Source of the DNA: Marivita sp051859345
GTDB lineage: Bacteria > Pseudomonadota > Alphaproteobacteria > Rhodobacterales > Rhodobacteraceae
NCBI RefSeq assembly: GCF_051859345.1
Contig: NZ_JBHYFV010000008.1
Location: 62,001 to 126,000, forward strand
DNA: 64,000 bases
Direction of reading: 5' to 3'
The position numbers and the translations under genes are program-made. The first letter of the stretch is position 1. Each line of letters starts with the position of its first letter. Of the stretch, positions 1 through 7,913 are shown one piece after another. Under the pieces are notes generated by a model, which was not told where the DNA came from, made no database searches, and saw only the letters and a list, made by a program, of their open reading frames with translations.

Positions 1-2
1 AA

Positions 3-1481
3 TCACTGGCCGAATTCAGCGAGGACAGCCCGTTCTTCGGCCTGCAGATCCCGGCTGACGTAACTGTCTCGGCGCAGGTCATGGCCCAACCTGACCCGGC
101 ATTGGCCGAACGCGTGATTGCCCAACTGACCGACGGCACCCCGTTGGTCACGCGCAAGGCGGTCGGACAGGGACAGATCATCCTGTTCCACGTTACCGCC
201 AATGCCGAATGGTCGTCGCTGCCGCTGTCCGGGCTGTTCGTCCAGATGCTGGAACGACTGGCGATTGCGGCCGGAAACGCGTCACAACCCAGTGCCGAGG
301 ATTTGGCCGGAACAATCTGGCAGCCGAACATGGTGCTGGACGCGTTCGGCGCTTTGAGCAACGGCAACACGCTTCCGGGTGTGACCGGCGAAGACCTTGC
401 CGAAGCGTCGCTTGGTCCGAATCTGCGTCCCGGTCTTTATCAAAGCCAGGATCGCGCACTGGCACGCAATGTGTTGTCCGCAGATTCCGTCCTGACCCCG
501 GCGGCTTGGCCCTCGGACGTCACGGTCGAAGGCTTGACCACCTCCGAGGAAACACCGCTGGCCGGTTGGCTTCTGGCCTTGGCGATTGCGCTGCTGCTAG
601 CGGATATCGTGGCGTCTCTGTTCCTGTCGGGTCGTCTGTCGGGTCCGCGCGCCACCACGGCGGCGGGGCTGGCCCTTGCCCTCCTGTTGACACCCGGACC
701 CCCGGCGCAGGCGCAATCGGTGGATGATCAGTTTGCCTTGGCAGCGACCGCCGAGGTGACGTTTGCCCATGTCATCACCGGCGATGAAACGCTGGATCAG
801 GTGGCGCATGCCGGCCTTCGGGGTCTGTCGGAAACGCTGTTCTTCCGCACGTCCGTCGAACCGGCAGACCCGGTTGCGGTCAACCTCGAAACTGATGAAC
901 TGGCGTTCTTCCCGTTCCTCTACTGGCCGATCACCCCAGATCAACCAACCCCCTCTGCCGAAGCCTATGCCAAGCTGAACACCTATCTGCGCTCTGGGGG
1001 GATGATCATGTTCGACACCCGCGACGCTGACATCGCCCGTTTCGGCACCGGAAGCCCGAATGGTCGCAAGCTACAACAACTCGCAGCACCGTTGGACATT
1101 CCTCCGCTTGAACCGCTTCCCGAAGACCACGTTCTGACGCGCACCTTCTACCTGCTTCAGGATTTCCCCGGCCGTCACAACAGCCGTGATGTCTGGGTCG
1201 AAGCCGCGCCTCCGGATGCGGAACTGGTCGAAGGCATGCCGTTTCGCAATCTCAACGACAACGTCACCCCGGTGATCATCGGCGGCAACGATTGGGCATC
1301 GGCCTGGGCAATGGATACACGCGGCAATCCGCTTTATCCCATCGGTCGCGGCTATTCCGGCGAACGTCAGCGCGAGATCGCGTATCGCTTTGGGGTCAAT
1401 CTGGTCATGCATGTGCTGACCGGGAACTACAAGTCCGACCAGGTTCATGTACCTGCGCTTCTGGACAGATTGGGCAATTGA
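3..1481 (+). CDS. DUF4159 / BatA-like membrane protein, 5' end outside the window
   Basis: The frame is open to the left edge, so the N-terminus is missing; 492 residues are visible. A transmembrane helix (LAGWLLALAIALLLAD) lies near visible residues 186-202, followed by a second hydrophobic stretch that ends in a signal-peptide-like AQAQS. The last ~245 residues read as a DUF4159 domain, with hydrophobic beta strands such as LAFFPFLYWPI and a GGMIMFDTRDAD turn. In Alphaproteobacteria this family normally sits behind MoxR-ATPase and DUF58 genes, which would lie to the left. Its stop codon overlaps the next start (TGATG), so the two are translationally coupled. Biochemical role unknown; an envelope-associated MoxR/VWA-type chaperone or stress module is the family-level guess. 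Confidence 0.8.
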   Translation, partial: SLAEFSEDSPFFGLQIPADVTVSAQVMAQPDPALAERVIAQLTDGTPLVTRKAVGQGQIILFHVTANAEWSSLPLSGLFVQMLERLAIAAGNASQPSAEDLAGTIWQPNMVLDAFGALSNGNTLPGVTGEDLAEASLGPNLRPGLYQSQDRALARNVLSADSVLTPAAWPSDVTVEGLTTSEETPLAGWLLALAIALLLADIVASLFLSGRLSGPRATTAAGLALALLLTPGPPAQAQSVDDQFALAATAEVTFAHVITGDETLDQVAHAGLRGLSETLFFRTSVEPADPVAVNLETDELAFFPFLYWPITPDQPTPSAEAYAKLNTYLRSGGMIMFDTRDADIARFGTGSPNGRKLQQLAAPLDIPPLEPLPEDHVLTRTFYLLQDFPGRHNSRDVWVEAAPPDAELVEGMPFRNLNDNVTPVIIGGNDWASAWAMDTRGNPLYPIGRGYSGERQREIAYRFGVNLVMHVLTGNYKSDQVHVPALLDRLGN

Positions 1482-3523
1482 TGACTGGCAGCATCGTTTT
1501 CGATCCACTTCTACCGTGGGCAATCATCGTCATCCTGGCGGCACTGGCAGCTGTTGGCGTGGCCTTGGCACTGTGGCGCGGGTTACAGGGTTGGGCCTTG
1601 CGCGCGCTGGCTGCCTTGGTTGTTCTGGCCGCGTTGGCGCAGCCGTCCTATCAAATCGAAGACCGCGCACCGCTGTCGAACATCGTTCTGATTTTCGAAG
1701 ACAAAAGCGCCAGCCAATCGCTTGGCGAACGGCTTGACGACACAACGACTGCCGCCAACACGCTGGCCACTCAGTTGACCACACGCGAAAACACTGAAAT
1801 TCGCCGGATCGAGGTCGGAGATGGCGACGGCGACACCGGAACGCTGCTCATGTCCGCCGTATCCGACGCGCTGGCCGAAGAACCGCGTGGCCGGATCGCG
1901 GGCATCTTCCTTCTCAGCGACGGGCGCGTGCATGACTTGGAACGCACACCCGATCTGCCCGCGCCGATGCACCTGCTCTTGACCGGCAAGGAAACCGATT
2001 GGGACCGCCGCCTGATCGTCAAGAACGCACCCGCCTTTGCCATCCTTGGCGAACCGGTCACTCTGACCCTGCGTGTTGAAGACGATGGCGCTGCACCCGA
2101 GGCCACATCGACCGTGATCGACATCTCGGTCGACGGTGCAGAGCCGCAGCAATTCGACATGCCCATCGGCGAGGATATCGAGCTGCCCATCACCCTGCCC
2201 CATGGCGGGCTGAACGTGATCCAGTTCACCGTCCCGACGGAAGAAGACGAACTGACCGAACGCAACAACACCGCGCTGGTGCAGATCAACGGCGTACGCG
2301 ACCGGCTGCGCGTGCTCTTGGTCAGCGGCGAACCGCATGCTGGCGGTCGCACATGGCGCAACCTGCTGAAGTCCGACAGTTCTGTGGACCTCGTGCATTT
2401 CACCATCCTGCGCCCACCCGAGAAACAGGACGGCGTTCCGGTGACGGAACTGTCCCTGATCGCCTTCCCGACGCGCGAACTGTTCCTTGAAAAGATCGAG
2501 GATTTCGACCTCATCATCTTTGACCGCTACAAACGGCGCGGCATCCTGCCCGCGATCTATCTCGACAACGTGCGCAGCTATGTCGAAGAAGGCGGTGCCG
2601 TTCTTGTCGCTGCTGGCCCCGATTTCGCCAGCGCCGACAGCATCTATCGGTCACCGCTTGCCGACATCATTCCCGCCGAGCCCACGGCCCGGGTGTTCGA
2701 ACGCGGCTATCGCCCCGGCATCACCGAACTTGATGATCGCCACCCTGTGACATCCGGGTTGGCCGGTGCCGACACCTGGGGCCGCTGGATGCGCCAGATC
2801 GAGGTTGACCCGATTGCCGGCGATGTCGTGATGAGCGGGATCGACGACAAACCGCTCCTGGTGCTGGATCGCGTCGGCGAGGGCCGCGTCGCGCTGATCG
2901 CCTCGGATCACGCATGGCTCTGGTCGCGTGGATTCGAAGGTGGCGGGCCGCAACTCGACCTGCTGCGCCGCTTGGCCCACTGGATGATGAAAGAACCCGA
3001 GCTTGAGGAAGAGGCGCTCTGGGCCGAACCCACAGGCCAGACAATGCGCATCATCCGCCGGACCCTGGATGAAAGCATCGGATCCGTGACGGTCACGCGC
3101 CCTGATGGCGAGGAAGAAGAAATCACTCTGGAAGAAGTGTCGCCCGGTCGCTTCGAGGCGCTTTATACCGGACCCGACATCGGTCTTTACCGTCTGGCCG
3201 AAGGCGATCAGGATGCGGTTGTCGGCCTTGGCCCTGCCGCGCCACGCGAATTCGAACAGACCATCGCCAGCGGTGAGGCTCTGGAGCCTGCCGTTGATGG
3301 CACAAGAGGCGGTGTGCGTCGGCTGGAAGACGGTGTGCCCGGCATCCGCACCGTGGGTGAAGGCCGCCCCGCCGCCGGACGCGGCTGGCTGGGCATCACC
3401 CCGCGCGAGGCGTTCGAGACACTGGATGTGACCCAGACGCCGATGCTGCCGGGATGGCTCGTCCTACTACTCGCGTCGGGCCTGATCCTTGGTGCTTGGC
3501 TGCGCGAGGGACGTCGGACGTAA
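1481..3523 (+). CDS. Membrane protein with VWA-like and glutamine-amidotransferase-like regions
   Basis: 680 residues. The start at 1481 overlaps the previous stop (TGATG), and the protein opens with two membrane helices at about residues 10-32 and 37-54. After them comes IVLIFEDKSASQS, a DxSxS pattern like the metal-site motif of VWA domains. A central region (VLLVSGEPHAGG; later LIIFDRYKRRG and GGAVLVAAGPDF) resembles the class I glutamine amidotransferase-like fold seen in this family, without a clear catalytic Cys. A C-terminal helix (GWLVLLLASGLILGAWL) anchors the end. It is the partner of the upstream DUF4159 protein in a typical MoxR-DUF58-DUF4159 locus. No enzymatic activity can be assigned. 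The gene ends ahead of a block of inverted repeats. Confidence 0.8.
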   Translation: MTGSIVFDPLLPWAIIVILAALAAVGVALALWRGLQGWALRALAALVVLAALAQPSYQIEDRAPLSNIVLIFEDKSASQSLGERLDDTTTAANTLATQLTTRENTEIRRIEVGDGDGDTGTLLMSAVSDALAEEPRGRIAGIFLLSDGRVHDLERTPDLPAPMHLLLTGKETDWDRRLIVKNAPAFAILGEPVTLTLRVEDDGAAPEATSTVIDISVDGAEPQQFDMPIGEDIELPITLPHGGLNVIQFTVPTEEDELTERNNTALVQINGVRDRLRVLLVSGEPHAGGRTWRNLLKSDSSVDLVHFTILRPPEKQDGVPVTELSLIAFPTRELFLEKIEDFDLIIFDRYKRRGILPAIYLDNVRSYVEEGGAVLVAAGPDFASADSIYRSPLADIIPAEPTARVFERGYRPGITELDDRHPVTSGLAGADTWGRWMRQIEVDPIAGDVVMSGIDDKPLLVLDRVGEGRVALIASDHAWLWSRGFEGGGPQLDLLRRLAHWMMKEPELEEEALWAEPTGQTMRIIRRTLDESIGSVTVTRPDGEEEEITLEEVSPGRFEALYTGPDIGLYRLAEGDQDAVVGLGPAAPREFEQTIASGEALEPAVDGTRGGVRRLEDGVPGIRTVGEGRPAAGRGWLGITPREAFETLDVTQTPMLPGWLVLLLASGLILGAWLREGRRT

Positions 3524-3547
3524 ATCTTTGTTGGCAAAAGGTTAAAA

Positions 3548-3601
3548 GGTCCGATCCGGTCTCATTGTTTCGCGCGCGAAACATTCGGACCGAACCGGAC
3601 C
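3548..3601. repeat. Nested inverted repeat at a convergent junction
   Basis: A perfect 18-bp palindrome, TGTTTCGCG/CGCGAAACA (3566-3583), is enclosed by imperfect outer arms: GGTCCG at 3548 pairs with CGGACC at 3596, and CGGTC at 3557 pairs with GACCG at 3588. It lies between the stop of the plus-strand membrane protein and the dsbA terminator. It may act as a terminator or transcript-stabilising hairpin; function is inferred from position only. Confidence 0.6.
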
Positions 3602-3630
3602 CTTATTCGATAATCGCCGCAAGACAATAA

Positions 3631-3657
3631 AAAGGCCGGTTCACTGAACCGGCCTTT
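3631..3657. terminator. Bidirectional rho-independent terminator
   Basis: Thirteen-base arms AAAGGCCGGTTCA and TGAACCGGCCTTT are separated by one base. The A-rich left flank and T-ending right arm allow use from both strands. It sits between two convergent genes and lies 24 bp beyond the dsbA stop. Confidence 0.85.
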
Positions 3658-3681
3658 CTGCAAGATTATGTTGTGGCAGGA

Positions 3682-4362
3682 TTAACTGCCCAGCTTCTCG
3701 TCCAGGATTTCCTGAAACTCGCTGTAGCTCATGTTCGAAAAAGTCTCGCCGTCGATCACGAAAGACGGGGTTGAATTGATCCCATGCTCTTCGGCATTGG
3801 CCTGATACCATTCGATCAGACCACGCGCCTTGTCACCATTGCTCAGGCACGCCTCCAACTGGTCGTTCTCAAGCCCCGCGATGCGGCCGATCTTGCGCAA
3901 CTCGTCTGCAATGGCCGCTTCCGAACCTGCACGGCTCCATTCACCTTGCGTCTGATAGATCATGTCGGCAATGCCGAAGAACCGGTCTTCGCCACCACAA
4001 CGGGCAACCAGAGATCCCCAAAGACCGTAGCGGTCGAAATAGACTTCACGATAGGTGAACTTCACCTTGCCGGTGTCGATGTAATCCTGCTTGAGGTTCT
4101 TGAACACGCCCTGATGGAAGGTCGCGCAATGCGGGCAGGTGAAGGACGCGTATTCGATCATCTCGACCGGCGCATCCTCGGCACCCAGCACCATTTCCTG
4201 AATGGTGACATCTGCCGCTTCGCTTTCCTGTGCATTCGCCGCACCCGGCAGCGCGATGGCCTGCCCGTTCACCGTCGGCGCGCTGGGCGTTCCGGCAACC
4301 CACCATCCCGCGCCAGCCACGAGGGCCGTTGCCAGTGCAATCGTCATCATCCGTTGTTTCAT
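3682..4362 (-). CDS. DsbA-family periplasmic thiol:disulfide oxidoreductase
   Basis: 226 residues from the ATG at 4362, chosen because it begins a signal peptide (MKQRMM then a hydrophobic ATALVAGAGWWVAG stretch). A thioredoxin-fold domain carries the active site CPHC at residues 76-79, the same dipeptide as E. coli DsbA, and a cis-proline loop (NSTPSFVIDG) near the C-terminus. The helical insert between them is of normal size. It would oxidise or shuffle disulfides of exported proteins. A strong terminator follows it. The neighbour on the same strand is the DciA-like gene 31 bp upstream, so co-transcription is likely. Assignment to the DsbA family is firm; oxidase versus isomerase role is not settled by sequence. 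Confidence 0.9.
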   Translation of the reverse strand: MKQRMMTIALATALVAGAGWWVAGTPSAPTVNGQAIALPGAANAQESEAADVTIQEMVLGAEDAPVEMIEYASFTCPHCATFHQGVFKNLKQDYIDTGKVKFTYREVYFDRYGLWGSLVARCGGEDRFFGIADMIYQTQGEWSRAGSEAAIADELRKIGRIAGLENDQLEACLSNGDKARGLIEWYQANAEEHGINSTPSFVIDGETFSNMSYSEFQEILDEKLGS

Positions 4363-4393
4363 TGCGAAACCCTTTGCTCTGTTTGCCTTGGAC

Positions 4394-4906
4394 CTAGGTC
4401 CGATTTTGCGTTTTGGAATAGACGTTCGTGGCCAGACGTTCCAGCGCGGATCGCAATCCGTCATCCTGAACACCATCAGCCAGCTGTTGCGCCTGCGGCA
4501 GAATGGCCGCGACCGTGTCGTCTGATCTGGTGGATTGTCGATGCTCGAAGCTCACCTGACCTTCGGAAAACCCGGTGGCCGCCGTCTGCGTGATGCGGAT
4601 CCTGGAAATCGCATTGTAGCCATAAACCGCATTCACCTTTTCGCGCAGTTTCTCTTTCTGCATCTCGAGAATCGGCGCGTTGGACCCGGTTGTGAGAAGG
4701 GTCAGTGTTGCCCCAAACCCGCCCCGCCCATAACGCACATCCACCGGTCGGCTGATCCCTGCGATGTCCTCGCCCGCGATCTCGGTCCAGTGGGTCAACA
4801 GGCGCGATTGCGCAAAGCCACGCGTTTCGGACGTCTTGCGGATCTGTGTCTGCAAGAGACTGGACGTGCGTTTGAAACCATAAGTCTGACCGGTGCGCGG
4901 CGGCAT
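4394..4906 (-). CDS. dciA: DciA-family (DUF721) replicative helicase loader
   Basis: 170 residues. The N-terminal half (TSSLLQTQIRKTSETRGFAQ, then LLTHWTEIAGEDIA) and the following basic beta region (GATLTLLTTGSNAPILEM, then EKVNAVYGYNAISRIRI) match the DUF721/DciA family. DciA proteins interact with the replicative helicase DnaB in bacteria lacking DnaC or DnaI, which includes most Alphaproteobacteria. The C-terminal tail (about residues 115-170) is polar and less conserved. It is divergent from mutY (61 bp apart) and lies upstream of dsbA on the same strand, an arrangement common in Rhodobacterales. Family assignment rests on motif memory, not on an alignment. Confidence 0.8.
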   Translation of the reverse strand: MPPRTGQTYGFKRTSSLLQTQIRKTSETRGFAQSRLLTHWTEIAGEDIAGISRPVDVRYGRGGFGATLTLLTTGSNAPILEMQKEKLREKVNAVYGYNAISRIRITQTAATGFSEGQVSFEHRQSTRSDDTVAAILPQAQQLADGVQDDGLRSALERLATNVYSKTQNRT

Positions 4907-4967
4907 GTTTGACTCCCTCTCTGGAACCCTATTCTAGTGATCCGACGCCGATGCAACCAGACCACAA

Positions 4968-6044
4968 ATGAGACGCGAGATCAAAGGAATGTCAGACCTG
5001 CGTGAGCATCCCGATCCGCATGCGCTCTTGGAGTGGTATGACCGACATGCCCGTGCGATGCCATGGCGTGTCGGACCTGCCGCACGTGCCCAAGGAATCC
5101 GCCCGGACCCCTATCGCGTCTGGATGTCGGAAATCATGTTGCAACAAACCACGGTTGCCGCAGTCAAAACCTATTTCGAGTCGTTCACGACCCGCTGGCC
5201 CACCGTCAGCGATCTGGCTTTGGCCGACGACGCCGATGTGATGGCCGCATGGGCCGGTCTTGGATACTATGCCCGCGCCCGCAACCTGCTGAAATGCGCC
5301 CGCGTGGTACAGTCCGACCACGGTGGCGTTTTCCCCGACACCTATGACGGGTTGATCGCCTTGCCGGGAATCGGGCCCTACACCGCTGCCGCGATTTCCT
5401 CGATCGCGTTTGACCTTCCGGAAACCGTACTGGACGGCAATGTCGAACGGGTGATGGCGCGGATCCATGATGACCACACACCTTTGCCTGCGGCCAAGCC
5501 GGTGTTGATGGCCTATGCCTCTGCCCTGACACCCGAGGATCGACCGGGATGTTATGCGCAGGCGGTGATGGATCTTGGGGCCACGATCTGCACCCCCCGC
5601 AACCCGGCCTGCGGACTGTGTCCATGGCGCAGATCCTGCGCCGCATGGGAGGCCGGAACGGCCGCGGTGCTTCCACAGAAAACACCCAAGAAACGCAAGC
5701 CGACACGGTTCGGCATCGCCTACCTGGCGCGCCGCGTGGACGGGGCGTGGTTGCTGGAGCAACGCCCGGATCGCGGTTTGCTCGGCGGCATGCTGGGTTG
5801 GCCGGGCAGCGATTGGGGGGATGATCCGGTCGAAGACCCGCCCATCCGCGCCGAATGGCGCACCCTGCCTGCCGAGGCGCGTCACACATTCACGCATTTC
5901 CACCTGCGCCTGACGATCAGGACGGCACTTGTCCCGATGGACCGCGCCCCGTCGCGCGGGATGTTCGTCGAGGCCGAGGCATTTGACCCCACCGACCTGC
6001 CCACAGTGATGCGCAAAGCCTACGCTCTCACCCAAGGCAGATGA
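4968..6044 (+). CDS. mutY: A/G-specific adenine DNA glycosylase
   Basis: 358 residues. It removes adenine mispaired with 8-oxoguanine in base excision repair. Visible features: catalytic Glu55 in SEIMLQQTT, helix-hairpin-helix LPGIGPYTAAAI at 132-143, catalytic Asp156 in VLDGNVERV, and a 4Fe-4S cluster loop with Cys208, 215, 218 and 224 (C-x6-C-x2-C-x5-C). A C-terminal Nudix-like domain (about 245-355) ends with the RHTFTHFHLRL segment that recognises 8-oxoG. An alternative start at 4989 (MSDLREH) would remove seven residues; neither start has a well-spaced ribosome site. Divergent from dciA. Confidence 0.93.
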   Translation: MRREIKGMSDLREHPDPHALLEWYDRHARAMPWRVGPAARAQGIRPDPYRVWMSEIMLQQTTVAAVKTYFESFTTRWPTVSDLALADDADVMAAWAGLGYYARARNLLKCARVVQSDHGGVFPDTYDGLIALPGIGPYTAAAISSIAFDLPETVLDGNVERVMARIHDDHTPLPAAKPVLMAYASALTPEDRPGCYAQAVMDLGATICTPRNPACGLCPWRRSCAAWEAGTAAVLPQKTPKKRKPTRFGIAYLARRVDGAWLLEQRPDRGLLGGMLGWPGSDWGDDPVEDPPIRAEWRTLPAEARHTFTHFHLRLTIRTALVPMDRAPSRGMFVEAEAFDPTDLPTVMRKAYALTQGR

Positions 6045-6123
6045 CGCAGCGCGACGTCAGTCTTGGTGAAACCCTTCACACCCTGCTAGAATTGGGCATT
6101 GCACCTCATCACGAGCCCGCACG

Positions 6124-7266
6124 ATGACCGAGCGCACGTTGCACACCCCGACGTCCCGCCTGCCCTTCCGGGCGGCGCTGCCGTTTTGGCTGTCACTTCT
6201 GATGATCCCCCTGCTGCTGTCCTCTGCGTTGATGGGCGGCCTGTGGACACTTGCCCCGATCATCGCGACCTGGAGTGTGTTCGCGGTGCTTGATGCAGCC
6301 CTGGGCCTGGACACGGACAACCTTGATCCGCACACCAGAGACAGCGCGCTTCATTGGCATCGGTTGATCACGCTGATCTGGCCGCCGCTGCAAGTTCTGA
6401 TGGTCTTCTGGCTGGTCTGGTACATCCCGCGCGCCACCCATCTGGGTGCGTTGGAGATTTATCTGGTCAGCGTTGGCATGGGGGTTTTGTCCGGCTCGAT
6501 CGGCATCGTTTATGCGCATGAACTGATGCATCAGCGAAACAAACTGGAACGCTGGCTCGGGGATCTGCTGATGTGCATGGCGTTGTATGGACATTTCCGG
6601 TCGGAACACCTTCTGGTGCATCACCGCCATGTGGGCACCCCGCGCGATCCGGTGACCGCGCGCTATAATGAAAGCTTCTGGCGCTTTTACCCTCGGGTTC
6701 TCAAGGGATGTCTCACATCCTCTTTCAACGCCGAACGCGCCATGCTGGCGCGCAAGTCTCTGCCATGGTGGCACCAGAGCAATCCGTTCTGGCGCTACGC
6801 CGCGCTGCAGCTCGCTTTTCTGATCCTCGCCTATGGGCTTGGCGGCGGGTTGGGCGTTCTGATCTTCCTGGTGCAGGCGTTGACCGCCGTTTTTCAGCTC
6901 GAGGTGGTGAATTACGTCGAACATTACGGACTGACCCGGAAATACCTGGGCGACGGCAGGTTCGAACACGTCAAACCGCGCCACAGCTGGAACGCGTCGC
7001 ACACGGCGTCGAACTGGTTGCTCATCAACCTGCAGCGCCATTCGGATCACCATTTCAAACCTGACCGCAGATTTCCCCTGCTTCAGACCTATGACGAGGA
7101 GGATGCGCCGCAACTGCCCTACGGGTATCCGGTGATGACCTTCTTTGCCCTTTTCCCGCGCAAATGGCGGGCCATGATGAACCCGCGCGTAAAGGCATGG
7201 CGCGCGCGGTACTATCCCGAGATCGCCGATTGGTCCGATTACAACAAGGCCCGGCACGGACTGTGA
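6124..7266 (+). CDS. alkB: AlkB-type integral-membrane alkane 1-monooxygenase
   Basis: 380 residues with about six membrane helices. All histidine boxes of the membrane di-iron AlkB family are present: HELMHQ at 132-137, EHLLVHHRHV at 161-170, NYVEHYGL at 263-270 and LQRHSDHH at 303-310. The NYxEHYGL and LQRHSDHH signatures separate AlkB from ordinary fatty-acid desaturases. It would hydroxylate terminal methyl groups of medium-chain alkanes using O2 and electrons from a rubredoxin or ferredoxin. A flavoprotein reductase gene of the matching class lies 650 bp downstream, beyond an oppositely oriented peroxiredoxin; no rubredoxin gene is visible. Tandem palindromes follow its stop. Substrate range cannot be read from the sequence. 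Confidence 0.93.
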   Translation: MTERTLHTPTSRLPFRAALPFWLSLLMIPLLLSSALMGGLWTLAPIIATWSVFAVLDAALGLDTDNLDPHTRDSALHWHRLITLIWPPLQVLMVFWLVWYIPRATHLGALEIYLVSVGMGVLSGSIGIVYAHELMHQRNKLERWLGDLLMCMALYGHFRSEHLLVHHRHVGTPRDPVTARYNESFWRFYPRVLKGCLTSSFNAERAMLARKSLPWWHQSNPFWRYAALQLAFLILAYGLGGGLGVLIFLVQALTAVFQLEVVNYVEHYGLTRKYLGDGRFEHVKPRHSWNASHTASNWLLINLQRHSDHHFKPDRRFPLLQTYDEEDAPQLPYGYPVMTFFALFPRKWRAMMNPRVKAWRARYYPEIADWSDYNKARHGL

Positions 7267-7282
7267 TCCGACACCGGGCCCA

Positions 7283-7324
7283 AAACGCTTCAAAGCGTTT
7301 AGCCAAATCCTTCGAAGGATTTGG
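7283..7324. terminator. Tandem palindrome, probable bidirectional terminator
   Basis: Two inverted repeats two bases apart: AAACGCTT-ca-AAGCGTTT (7283-7300), then the perfect palindrome CCAAATCCTT-cg-AAGGATTTGG (7303-7324). They fill the 64-bp gap between alkB (plus) and the peroxiredoxin (minus). Similar pairs occur at 9892-9936 and 31927-31970. Confidence 0.7.
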
Positions 7325-7330
7325 CAGCGC

Positions 7331-7819
7331 TTACAATTCTGCCAGCAGTGCTTCACCACCCGAGATTTCGCAGGTGCCGGGGCTTTCCTCGACATGCAGC
7401 CTGGTCACCACGCCGTCCTCCACCAGCATCGCATAGCGCCTGGAGCGAGAGATCAAGCCGGCGGGCGGCGCGGTGAACTCCATGCCGACGGCCCTTGTGA
7501 ACGCGCTTTCGGCGTCGCCCAGCATCGTGATCCCGGCCTCGGCCGCACCTGTGGAGTCGCCCCAGGCTTTCATCACGAAGGGGTCATTGACCGACACACA
7601 GACGATCTCGTCCACGCCTTTGGCCATGAATTGATCCTTCGTGCGGATAAAGCTGGGCACATGGGCCGAGTGGCAGGTCGGCGTGAACGCGCCCGGCACG
7701 GCGAACACCACCAGCGTCTTGCCTTTGGCGTGCGCGGCCAGATCAACCGGTTCAGGGCCTTCGGCCCCCATTTTCACAAGTGTGGCCGCTGGCAGTGTGT
7801 CGCCCGGTGCAATAGTCAT
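7331..7819 (-). CDS. Prx5/AhpE-like peroxiredoxin
   Basis: 162 residues from the ATG at 7819, which has GAGGGA at good spacing; an upstream ATG at 7846 lacks one. The peroxidatic cysteine is Cys49 in VPGAFTPTCHSAH, the signature of the Prx5 subfamily. Other cysteines lie in IVCVSVNDPF and at Cys150 near the C-terminus (SPGTCEISGGEALL), which could serve in resolution. It reduces hydrogen peroxide or alkyl hydroperoxides at the expense of a thiol donor. It lies between alkB and a flavoprotein gene but on the opposite strand, so it is not in their operon. Its promoter region is shared with the divergent flavoprotein gene. Confidence 0.9.
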   Translation of the reverse strand: MTIAPGDTLPAATLVKMGAEGPEPVDLAAHAKGKTLVVFAVPGAFTPTCHSAHVPSFIRTKDQFMAKGVDEIVCVSVNDPFVMKAWGDSTGAAEAGITMLGDAESAFTRAVGMEFTAPPAGLISRSRRYAMLVEDGVVTRLHVEESPGTCEISGGEALLAEL

Positions 7820-7913
7820 CTGTCGTCCCTCGCTGAAGAATTGCATTTATGATGATGTGCCATATAGGGTCGCGCGGACAGAGACCAATGGCGGTTTGAA
7901 AAAAGGAACCGGG

